Below, piece after piece: positions 32,014-37,879 of a stretch of 37,879 bases of DNA (position 1 is the first letter of the stretch; each line of letters begins with the position of its first letter). The stretch is from an uncultured Armatimonadota bacterium. GTDB lineage: Bacteria > Armatimonadota > Fimbriimonadia > Fimbriimonadales > Fimbriimonadaceae. The notes beneath the pieces are model-generated. The model had not been told where the DNA came from. It was given only the letters and a program-made list of their open reading frames with translations, and searched no databases. Made by a program: the position numbers and the translations under genes. The stretch is from assembly GCA_903833215.1 (NCBI GenBank), contig CAILEM010000125.1:74743-112621 (forward strand), written 5' to 3'.

Positions 32014-32984
32014 TTCGGTAGCCATCCAAGTTGCTGCATATTCTTCACACTCTTTTCCATCTGTTCTACTTCGTAGGCCGAGACCTGTTCACTGGTTTCA
32101 CCGCGTTCCAAGGGAGTCCTGTAATCTTCGCCGGCAGGAATCGCATTGATCGTGGAGGCATTGAGGCAGGCCTTGATCTGGTCAGGTGTCCGTTCTGGGT
32201 ATCCGTTCCACCATTCTTTGGTTAATAGACGGACATGGCGAGACTCGAGTGCCCCTGGTTCCAGCGAAGCTGTCAGTTGCTGGTGGTGATTGGCAAGAAT
32301 CGTATGGATCTCGGCAAGCGGCACTGCACCATCGCCAATAGCGCATCGGACGAGACGGTATCCCTCGGGAGTTGCTTGCGCCCGGTAGTCCTTAAGGTGA
32401 ACGTGACGAACATTAGGAGCAACGCGTTTTGCGAAGGAGATCGGGTCCTCTCCGACGGCAAGTGGGTTTCCCGTGTCCAGCGTGATTCCCATGGCGGGAC
32501 CGCCGATCTCACAAAACTCAAGAAGCTCTTCACTTCCAAAGTCTTGGTGATTCTCGATGGCGAGACAGAGACTCGCATCCGCGAAGGCAGGGCCAGTTTC
32601 GACGAGTTTGGTCCGAATGTCGCGGTTGAGCTCAGTCCACTTATCTCCCTGTGCCGCTCGGTCGCCGCAAAGGATTGGAGACAGATGGGTGCGCACGGTT
32701 CGGACTCCCAATTGATGGGCGACGGGAATGGATTCAGTGATGCGGTCTAGCGGCCAAGGACCGCTAATAATGGGCTCCAGGCCCGCTTCCTGGATGCGGT
32801 CCCTAACTCTGTTTCGTTCGTCATCGGAGAGGGCGCTTAGGTGCAGAAAGTGGAACTCGATGCAGCACGCCTTTGTGGACTCCGCGAGTTCGATGAACCA
32901 CCAAACATCCTTTGGTTTCGGCAGGTTTGCTTGCAGCCCGAGGGTGCAGCAGAGCCCATATGGGTTCGGGCCGACTTTGAACAT
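32010..32984 (-). CDS. Xylose-isomerase-like TIM-barrel enzyme of sugar metabolism
   Basis: A 324-residue AP-endonuclease-2-fold protein. The metal ligands are readable: Glu in [10 protein letters not shown] (about 146), Asp in [11 protein letters not shown] (about 172), His in HVHLKDYRA (about 198) and Glu in ASLEPGALE. The residues C-terminal of the barrel (about 265-324) form a helical extension with [11 protein letters not shown] start at ATG 32984, two bases past the FAH-gene stop; the frame is open 28 codons further, but inside the FAH gene and without family character. Relatives include epimerases, inosose dehydratase (IolE) and 3-dehydroshikimate dehydratase, so isomerase and dehydratase are both possible. 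Position between a hydrolase and dehydrogenases makes it a candidate for the otherwise missing dehydratase. Confidence 0.88.
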   Translation of the reverse strand: MFKVGPNPYGLCCTLGLQANLPKPKDVWWFIELAESTKACCIEFHFLHLSALSDDERNRVRDRIQEAGLEPIISGPWPLDRITESIPVAHQLGVRTVRTHLSPILCGDRAAQGDKWTELNRDIRTKLVETGPAFADASLCLAIENHQDFGSEELLEFCEIGGPAMGITLDTGNPLAVGEDPISFAKRVAPNVRHVHLKDYRAQATPEGYRLVRCAIGDGAVPLAEIHTILANHHQQLTASLEPGALESRHVRLLTKEWWNGYPERTPDQIKACLNASTINAIPAGEDYRTPLERGETSEQVSAYEVEQMEKSVKNMQQLGWLPK

Positions 32985-32986
32985 CG

Positions 32987-33793
32987 CTATGCTTCGTCGA
33001 TAACGGGGTTTGTGAGCGTTCCGATGCTCTCGATTTCGATGGAAACGGTGTCTCCCGCCTTCAGCCACGTTGGAGGCTTGTGTGCCATTCCGACACCGTG
33101 AGGCGTGCCCGTGAGAATCACGGTGCCAGCCGCCAAGGTCGTGCTACCACTTAGGAATTCGATAAGGGCAGGAACATCAAAGATCATGTCGTTTGTATTC
33201 CATGACTGAACCTCTTTGCCATTGAGGATCGTTTTGATGGCGAGGCGATTGGGATCGGGAATCTCATCCGTGGTGACAATCGCGGGCCCGAGGGGGCAGA
33301 AAGTATCGAAACATTTGCCACGACACCACTGGCTACCGCCACGCTTGATCTGCCAATCTCGCGCGCTAACATCATTGGCGCACGTGTATCCGAGCACGTA
33401 CTCAAGGGCGTTCTCACGGCGAACGTTTTTGCAGTTTTTGCCGATAATCACGGCAAGTTCGCATTCGTAATCCACTTCATCGCTGGCCAAAAAAGTTGGG
33501 AGGATAATCGGGTCGCCAGGGTTCTGAACGGTATTGGGAGTCTTGATGAAAAGAATCGGGTACTCGGGGATCTTTGCCCCCGACTCTTCGGCATGGTGCC
33601 GATAATTCAGGCCGACAGCCATCACCGAATTGGGAACGAGGGGAGCCAGGAACTTACTGACACTGAGAGTTTTTCCCGTTGGGAGCAGTTCGCCAAACAG
33701 GTCGCCTTCTAGTCCGCTGACGGTTCCGTCAGGGTTCAGCGAGCCAATTTGTTCTTGTCCTAATTCGTCAAGCACACGGACGATTTTCATCAT
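32987..33793 (-). CDS. Fumarylacetoacetate hydrolase (FAH)-family protein, candidate 2,4-diketo-3-deoxy-sugar-acid hydrolase
   Basis: A 268-residue FAH-fold enzyme. The metal-binding acidic residues are E110 and E112 in DYECELAVIIGKN and D141 in CANDVSARDWQ; VGLNYRHHAEE, ILFIKTPNTV and ILTGTPHGVGMA are the usual core blocks. The length is the short bacterial form. In non-phosphorylative L-fucose/L-rhamnose pathways a protein of this family splits 2,4-diketo-3-deoxy-L-fuconate (or -rhamnonate) to pyruvate and lactate; here that reading rests on its neighbours, including the fucosidase. Other family members are isomerases, decarboxylases or acylpyruvases. The start is ATG-ATG at 33793/33790; neither has a strong ribosome site. 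It is the first enzyme gene of the operon. Confidence 0.92.
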   Translation of the reverse strand: MMKIVRVLDELGQEQIGSLNPDGTVSGLEGDLFGELLPTGKTLSVSKFLAPLVPNSVMAVGLNYRHHAEESGAKIPEYPILFIKTPNTVQNPGDPIILPTFLASDEVDYECELAVIIGKNCKNVRRENALEYVLGYTCANDVSARDWQIKRGGSQWCRGKCFDTFCPLGPAIVTTDEIPDPNRLAIKTILNGKEVQSWNTNDMIFDVPALIEFLSGSTTLAAGTVILTGTPHGVGMAHKPPTWLKAGDTVSIEIESIGTLTNPVIDEA

Positions 33794-33837
33794 CCAGAGT
33801 TTGCACGATTAGGGTTAGGATTAGGTCACGTCGGCAA

Positions 33838-34125
33838 TTAGTTGCGACGTGCTTTACTTCTTGATCGTCCGAGAGCCTTTTGTTGTGATAACTGCTCCAG
33901 TTGACCAAGAACCTCGTCAGTCTCGTCTTTTTTATCCGGGTTCGCAATGTAGGCTTGGGCACCAGCGATGAGGCCAAATCCGACAGCGGTGATGGATAGC
34001 AGGGCGATTGCGAGTCTGTAACCAGTGATGTAGCCAAACAGCCAAATCACGGAACCCAAAATGACGGACGCAAGCAGACCTGCTTGTATCCCGGCACGTA
34101 AGCGCTCAACCCTTTCGGATCTCAT
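33838..34125 (-). CDS. Small two-TM membrane protein with coiled-coil tail, first gene of the operon
   Basis: A 95-residue protein: a basic N-terminus (MRSERVERLRAGIQ), two hydrophobic helices (about 14-34 and 37-60), then a charged tail with heptad-like EVLGQLEQLSQQKAL and a basic end (GRSRSKARRN). I do not recognise it. The start ATG 34125 is chosen over 34152 because the longer frame would include the promoter -10 box. No Shine-Dalgarno is seen, and the predicted transcript begins at or next to this ATG, so it may be read as a leaderless message. The FAH gene follows 44 bases on. A transport-accessory role is a guess only. Confidence 0.65.
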   Translation of the reverse strand: MRSERVERLRAGIQAGLLASVILGSVIWLFGYITGYRLAIALLSITAVGFGLIAGAQAYIANPDKKDETDEVLGQLEQLSQQKALGRSRSKARRN

Positions 34126-34131
34126 GCCACA

Positions 34132-34160
34132 GTTATACCGGCGATTACACAAATGTTCAA
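34132..34160 (-). promoter_or_regulatory. Sigma-70-like promoter of the fucose-type operon
   Basis: On the minus strand, TTGAAC (34160-34155) and TATAAC (34137-34132) lie 17 bases apart. The -10 matches at five of six positions. The expected start point, about seven bases beyond, falls at 34125, the A of the first ATG. An operator-like palindrome (34166-34178) sits just upstream of the -35. Confidence 0.55.
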
Positions 34161-34165
34161 GTCAA

Positions 34166-34178
34166 TTTAACCGTTAAA
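34166..34178. promoter_or_regulatory. LacI-type operator-like palindrome, promoter-proximal
   Basis: TTTAACCGTTAAA is a perfect 6-bp inverted repeat about one central C, placed at roughly -41 to -53 of the predicted transcript. LacI/GalR-family proteins bind AT-flanked palindromes with a central CG, and the TTTAACCG half also occurs at 34315-34322. No LacI gene is in the window. Confidence 0.45.
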
Positions 34179-34235
34179 CCTCATGTTGAGAATAAATTGG
34201 CAATTCTTTGCCTAGTTTTCAGGTTTTGTTTTTCC

Positions 34236-34265
34236 TGAATTCAGGTTCATTTGAACCTGAATTCA
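34236..34265. repeat. 14-bp perfect palindrome with TT centre
   Basis: TGAATTCAGGTTCA (34236-34249) is followed, after TT, by its exact reverse complement (34252-34265). Each half also contains an internal palindrome around GAATTC. It lies between the two operator-like sites and downstream of the lactonase gene stop, reading in either direction. It could end lactonase transcripts or bind a dimeric regulator. The rest of the 34153-34375 gap shows no gene. Confidence 0.7.
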
Positions 34266-34313
34266 AGGGAGACACGACGCGAGTAACCAAAGACACCAAA
34301 CTTGTTTTGCATT

Positions 34314-34329
34314 GTTTAACCGGTTTAAC
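34314..34329. promoter_or_regulatory. LacI-type operator-like site, promoter-distal
   Basis: GTTTAACCGGTTTAAC contains the 8-bp palindrome AACCGGTT (34318-34325) with AT flanks, a typical LacI/GalR half-site arrangement. It lies about 148 bases from the proximal site, a distance at which repressor looping is possible. It is only 46 bases from the stop of the lactonase gene. Confidence 0.45.
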
Positions 34330-34375
34330 TTCGGGAGAATAAATGCATGCAGCCTTTGTGTGCCTTTTGAATCCA

Positions 34376-35236
34376 TTAAGGCGCCGAAATTTGTGATCGA
34401 AACTCAGGAATGCCTGCTACTCCAGCGGAAACTTCGAACAAGGCTCCGGCAAGGGGGCCATCGGTTTCTTTCACATTGCCTCCAGCGGTAGTGATGTACA
34501 TCACGTCGTAATTTTCACCACCGAAAGCCACGCAGGAAACCTTTCTGGCCGGCAGGTTTAGCCGTGTGAGCTCAACCCCTTCGGGCGAGTATTTCACAAT
34601 GCAGCCGCCATCCCACCGTGTCGACCAAATATCGCCATTTCCGTCGACGGTCATCCCATCCGGCCATCCGCCTCCTTCTTCGGTTGTGATCAGCACCCGC
34701 TGGTTGGTAAGTTCTCCCGTTGATCTCTCGTAGTCAAACACATAAATCGTGCGCTTGCCGGTATCGGTGTAATACATTTGCTTAAGGTCAGCGGTAAACC
34801 CCATCCCGTTCGAACAACCGATTTCTTGAAGGAGAAGGTGAATCGAACCATCGGTGTCTAGCCGGTACAGCCGCCCAAGGCGGTCCTTTGTTGGCATGGT
34901 TCCACAGAAAACACGGCCCTCAGGGTCGGCAATGACGTCGTTAAAGCGAGTCTCCCACTCATCGGGGATCTCTTCAAGAACGGTGGTGAGGGTGCCATCC
35001 CGAAGAATCTTGACGGCCCCCCTTGCCATGAAGAGGAGAAGGGAACCGTCCTTTTGTAGCGTCATCCCGCCAACGGGCTCGCCTTCAAAGCACACTTCAT
35101 GGTGACCCGATGCAGGTTCATAGCGAAAAAGGCGACCATTCGGGATATCTGTCCAGTAGACGCGTTTTTCGTCTGGGTGCCACAAGGGGCCCTCTCCAGT
35201 GTGGCAAGCGTAGTCAGCGATTAATCGTGGTTCCAT
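34376..35236 (-). CDS. SMP-30/gluconolactonase-family sugar lactonase
   Basis: A 286-residue six-bladed beta-propeller of the SMP-30/LRE family. Metal ligands are in place: Glu in TGEGPLWHP (about 15), Asn in TRFNDVIAD (about 98), Asn in CSNGMGF (about 142) and Asp in GWPDGMTVDGNG (about 192). Such enzymes open aldonolactones to aldonic acids (gluconolactone, L-arabinonolactone, L-fuconolactone and others). There is no signal peptide. GGGGAG seven bases before ATG 35236 marks the start. It stands upstream of the fucose-type operon on the same strand but is separated from it by a 223-base regulatory gap, so it has its own promoter; it fills the lactone-opening step of the proposed pathway. Confidence 0.93.
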   Translation of the reverse strand: MEPRLIADYACHTGEGPLWHPDEKRVYWTDIPNGRLFRYEPASGHHEVCFEGEPVGGMTLQKDGSLLLFMARGAVKILRDGTLTTVLEEIPDEWETRFNDVIADPEGRVFCGTMPTKDRLGRLYRLDTDGSIHLLLQEIGCSNGMGFTADLKQMYYTDTGKRTIYVFDYERSTGELTNQRVLITTEEGGGWPDGMTVDGNGDIWSTRWDGGCIVKYSPEGVELTRLNLPARKVSCVAFGGENYDVMYITTAGGNVKETDGPLAGALFEVSAGVAGIPEFRSQISAP

Positions 35237-35282
35237 AAGCAGCTCCCCTAAACGATACTTTGAGTGGGGTAGGTTCTAGCCT

Positions 35283-36791
35283 ATGTCTGTTGAGTATTTG
35301 AAGCGGATTTTGAGTGCACGCGTTTACGACGTGGCGATTGAGTCTGCACTCGACTACGCTCCTCTGCTTAGCGAACGGCTCAATAATCACGTTTGGCTCA
35401 AGCGGGAAGATACACAGCCCATCTTCTCCTTCAAACTCCGCGGCGCCTACAACAAGATGGTTCGCTTGACGCCGGCGGAGTGTAAACCGGGGGTTGTCGC
35501 CTCCTCAGCTGGCAATCATGCTCAAGGGGTTGCTTTGGCCGCGGCAAAGCTTGGTATCCAGGCAACGATCGTCATGCCACGAACGACTCCGGAGATCAAA
35601 GTCGATGCCGTGCGCCGACTTGGGGCCACCGTTGAATTGCACGGAGACAACTACGACGGCGCTTACGAATTTGCTTCAAAGCTCTGCGCTGAAAAGGGTT
35701 GCACGTTTGTCCATCCCTACGATGATCCCGACGTCATCGCTGGCCAGGGAACGGTTGGGATGGAGATCCTAAAGCAGCACGGTGGAGACCTCGACGCGAT
35801 CTTTGTCCCTGTCGGCGGCGGGGGCTTGATTGCTGGCATCGCCGCCTTTGTCAAAGAAATGCGACCCGAGATTCGAGTGATTGGCGTCGAGCCGGAAGAT
35901 GCCGATGCAATGTCTCAATCGCTCGCCGCCGGCAAACGCGTTCGGCTCGAAACGGTCGGAACATTTGCTGATGGCGTTGCGGTTCGGCAAGTTGGAGTCG
36001 AAACGTTCCGCATCGCCCAAGAATGGGTGGATGAGATCGTTGTGGTTTCGAATGATGCGATTTGCGGTGCTGTCAAAGAGGTTTATGAGGATCGACGGTC
36101 AGTCCTAGAACCCTCCGGTGCGTTGGCTTATGCGGGTTTGAGGGAATTCGCACTGCGGGAGAACATCACAGGAAAACAGTTGGTCGCGATTGCGTCTGGG
36201 TCGAACATGAACTTTGACCGGCTCCGGCACATCAGCGAACGGGCTGAGATTGGCGAACGGCGCGAGGCGGTCATTGCCGTCAACATCCCCGAGAAACCCG
36301 GCAGCTTTAGGCAGTTCTGCTCTGATATCGGCGCTAGAAACGTGACGGAATTCAACTACCGCTATGCCGACTCATCTCAAGCCACGGTGTTCGTCGGACT
36401 TCAGATTAAGAATGGAGCGGAGATTGCGGCCGTCATGGATGACCTAAGAGAAAGTGGGTACCGCACCGTGGACCTCACCGATAACGAAGTCGCAAAGCTC
36501 CACGTTCGGCATATGGTGGGTGGAAAGGCGCCGCAAGTGGGCAAAGAAATTGTGCTGAACTTCCAGTTTCCCGAGCGACCAGGGGCTCTGATGAACTTCT
36601 TGCAGAAGATGGGCGAGCGATGGAACATTAGCCTATTTCACTATCGCAACCACGGTGCCGATTTTGGCCGGGTTCTGGTGGGGCTGCAAGTGCCTCCTGC
36701 GAATGCCGGCGAACTTCGAACGTTCCTCAGTGACCTGGACTATTCCTATACCGATGAATCTGACAATCCGGCGATCGGTCTGTTTCTTTAG
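35283..36791 (+). CDS. ilvA: Threonine ammonia-lyase (threonine deaminase), biosynthetic type
   Basis: A 502-residue PLP enzyme converting L-threonine to 2-oxobutanoate, the first step to isoleucine. The catalytic part (about 1-320) has the PLP lysine K51 in PIFSFKLRGAYN, the SSAGNHAQGVA loop and the phosphate-binding PVGGGGLIAG; GSNMNFDRLRH ends it. Two ACT-like regulatory repeats follow (IPEKPGSFRQFCSDIG at about 336 and FPERPGALMNFLQKMG at about 425), the long biosynthetic form inhibited by isoleucine, rather than the short catabolic TdcB form. The ATG at 35283 is 46 bases from the divergent lactonase start. It ends in a region with a hairpin before map. No other isoleucine gene is in the window. 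Confidence 0.96.
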   Translation: MSVEYLKRILSARVYDVAIESALDYAPLLSERLNNHVWLKREDTQPIFSFKLRGAYNKMVRLTPAECKPGVVASSAGNHAQGVALAAAKLGIQATIVMPRTTPEIKVDAVRRLGATVELHGDNYDGAYEFASKLCAEKGCTFVHPYDDPDVIAGQGTVGMEILKQHGGDLDAIFVPVGGGGLIAGIAAFVKEMRPEIRVIGVEPEDADAMSQSLAAGKRVRLETVGTFADGVAVRQVGVETFRIAQEWVDEIVVVSNDAICGAVKEVYEDRRSVLEPSGALAYAGLREFALRENITGKQLVAIASGSNMNFDRLRHISERAEIGERREAVIAVNIPEKPGSFRQFCSDIGARNVTEFNYRYADSSQATVFVGLQIKNGAEIAAVMDDLRESGYRTVDLTDNEVAKLHVRHMVGGKAPQVGKEIVLNFQFPERPGALMNFLQKMGERWNISLFHYRNHGADFGRVLVGLQVPPANAGELRTFLSDLDYSYTDESDNPAIGLFL

Positions 36792-36865
36792 GGAGGGCGA
36801 AAATCAAAGCGGTTTCGTGTTAACGTGGAGCAAGATTTGAAAGGAAGAACGATACGAATTGCATG

Positions 36866-36886
36866 AGTGGGTATTTGTGGCCCACT
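36866..36886 (+). terminator. Hairpin with T-rich tail between ilvA and map
   Basis: AGTGGG (36866-36871) pairs with CCCACT (36881-36886); an added T-G wobble extends it to seven pairs over an 8-base loop-like spacer, followed by TAACTTTCTT. It lies 74 bases after the ilvA stop. The stem overlaps a tiny frame ATG AGT GGG ... TAA (36863-36889, eight codons), which has no well-spaced ribosome site. Confidence 0.4.
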
Positions 36887-36902
36887 TAACTTTCTTGACA
36901 CA

Positions 36903-37679
36903 ATGATAAAACTTAAGACAGTCAGCGAAATCGATGCGATGGCAGTTGCGGGCAAGGCCGCCGCTCATGCCTTGCGGGCAATGAAGAGTGTCGCCGCACC
37001 AGGCATGACGACGATGGATTTGGAAGACATCGCACGGTCAGAGCTTCAGACGCACAATGCCAGACCCGCTCTACTTGGGTACCACCCTCGATTCAGCAAG
37101 GTGCCATACGAGTTTGCGACGTGTATCTCGGTTAATGACGAAGTCATCCATGGCCTCCCTTCACGGCAACGAATCCTTCGTGAGGGAGATGTGGTCGGGC
37201 TTGACCTGGTAGCCGACGTCGATGGTTGGCTTGCAGATACGGCAATTACCATCGTGGTAGGAAAGGGTAGCCCGAAAGCCCAAAAGCTTCTTTCCGTCAC
37301 CCAAGAAGCTTTGCGACATGGGATTGCGAAGGCGACAGCAGGCGCTAAGATGGGAGACATTTCAAGTGCAGTCCAGCGGCTTGTCGAGAGAAACGGCTTT
37401 GGAGTGATACGAGAACTGTCCGGTCATGGAGTTGGAACCGAAGTGCACGAGGAAGGTATCGATGTCCCTAATTTCGGAATTGCAGGAAAAGGACTACCTC
37501 TTCAAGTCGGTATGACATTTTGCATTGAACCGATGGTTACAGCGGGGGCACCCGGTATCAAGCACCGACCGGGCGATCCTTGGGCGGTCGTAACAAGAGA
37601 TGGCTCTATTGGGGCCCATTTTGAGCATACGGTTGCTATCACAGAAAGTGGCGCACGGATTCTAACCGCCCTTTCGTAA
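36903..37679 (+). CDS. map: Type I methionine aminopeptidase
   Basis: A 258-residue cytoplasmic dimetal protease that removes the N-terminal Met from new proteins. All ligands are seen: His in NDEVIHGLPS, Asp in VGLDLVADVDG and LADTAIT, His in LSGHGVGTEVHEE, Glu in FCIEPMVT and Glu in FEHTVAIT. I start at ATG 36903, giving the typical opening IKLKTVSEIDAM; the frame is open 12 codons further to a GTG at 36867, which would run through a hairpin. No N-terminal zinc-finger extension is present. The ribosome site is weak. A short hairpin overlapping the stop codon may end the transcript. Confidence 0.96.
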   Translation: MIKLKTVSEIDAMAVAGKAAAHALRAMKSVAAPGMTTMDLEDIARSELQTHNARPALLGYHPRFSKVPYEFATCISVNDEVIHGLPSRQRILREGDVVGLDLVADVDGWLADTAITIVVGKGSPKAQKLLSVTQEALRHGIAKATAGAKMGDISSAVQRLVERNGFGVIRELSGHGVGTEVHEEGIDVPNFGIAGKGLPLQVGMTFCIEPMVTAGAPGIKHRPGDPWAVVTRDGSIGAHFEHTVAITESGARILTALS

Positions 37680-37682
37680 GGG
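37669..37682 (+). terminator. Short hairpin over the map stop codon
   Basis: CCCTT-TCGT-AAGGG (37669-37682) spans the TAA stop at 37677-37679 and is followed by TTCTTTAA. A 5-bp stem is small, but the T-rich run makes a weak intrinsic terminator possible. Confidence 0.35.
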
Positions 37683-37879
37683 TTCTTTAAGCTTCAGTAT
37701 CAGAGGGGGACACTTCTTGTTCCTTTTACGCCTTTTTGCGGGTCTATGGGGTTTTCCGTGGGTTGAGTTCAAGCTTTCCGAGGAAGAAGAGTATGGCAAT
37801 TCTGAAGCTTTCAAACTGTCTAAAACCTCTTGCGACGGTCTTAACTTCTTGAATGGATGCATTGATCGACTCTGCATAA
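37683..37879. other. Right-end stretch without a supported gene
   Basis: The last ~197 bases hold no frame with coding character. A minus-strand frame through 37662-37877 is basic and serine-rich and overlaps the map stop, so it looks accidental. On the plus strand, GAGGAAGAAGAGT precedes an ATG at 37793, but the frame stops after 19 codons. Confidence 0.4.

Noticed and set aside
36895-36900. Perfect -35 box TTGACA before map
   Set aside because: No -10 box lies 16-18 bases downstream, and the map ATG is only three bases away; it cannot drive map.
37662-37877. Minus-strand frame of 71 codons at the right end
   Set aside because: It overlaps the map stop region, has a basic, serine-rich composition with no domain, and lacks a ribosome site.

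Overview
The window is bacterial chromosomal DNA of moderate GC, with genes packed tightly on both strands. There is no rRNA, tRNA, CRISPR array, transposase or phage gene. The combination of a short type IV prepilin-like protein, a SARP/BTAD-type regulator with NB-ARC and TPR parts, a short planctomycete-style cytochrome c, many Gfo/Idh/MocA and TIM-barrel sugar enzymes, and a GH29 fucosidase suggests an aerobic glycan-degrading soil or water bacterium. Armatimonadota (Fimbriimonadia-like) is my best guess from style alone; no marker gene here proves it.

Layout. 1-3.9 kb: the 3' part of a YncE-like/phosphoesterase gene, meeting a DHA2-family drug exporter and a small anchored protein. 4.1-7.2 kb: an ABC ATPase with a C-terminal AAA-associated domain plus a tandem permease, with no substrate-binding protein in view. 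7.5-8.3 kb: a prepilin-like gene and a small membrane protein, separated by a strong hairpin. 8.4-12.3 kb: secreted esterase, zinc-less MDR dehydrogenase, mscL, OsmC-like peroxidase and a phosphodiesterase. 12.4-15.3 kb: a large SARP-type regulator. 15.5-18.8 kb: sugar isomerase and two Gfo/Idh/MocA oxidoreductases, with a 33-bp inverted repeat between the two convergent oxidoreductase genes. 18.9-23.2 kb: a secreted GH36-like glycosidase translationally coupled to a degenerate SGNH/CBM32 protein, then cutC and a DUF1003 protein. 23.3-26.8 kb: cytochrome c, ECF sigma factor, tag glycosylase, a PhyH dioxygenase and an unknown protein.

26.9-35.2 kb is the most coherent region: a long minus-strand operon (small membrane protein, FAH hydrolase, TIM-barrel enzyme, SDR, zinc MDR, Nudix, SDR, GNAT, GH29 alpha-L-fucosidase), with four successive ATGA stop/start overlaps in its centre and an SMP-30-type lactonase gene just upstream. 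Together these supply most steps of a non-phosphorylative L-fucose (or similar deoxy-sugar) pathway: release of fucose, oxidation to lactone, lactone opening, [dehydration], second oxidation, and FAH-type cleavage. The expected enolase-superfamily dehydratase is absent. The promoter region holds two LacI-type operator-like palindromes and a promoter whose predicted start point falls on the first ATG.

35.3-37.9 kb: housekeeping genes ilvA and map. Several start codons were moved from the longest possible reading frame on the basis of ribosome binding sites, ATGA overlaps, promoters or family N-termini; each such choice is explained in its entry.
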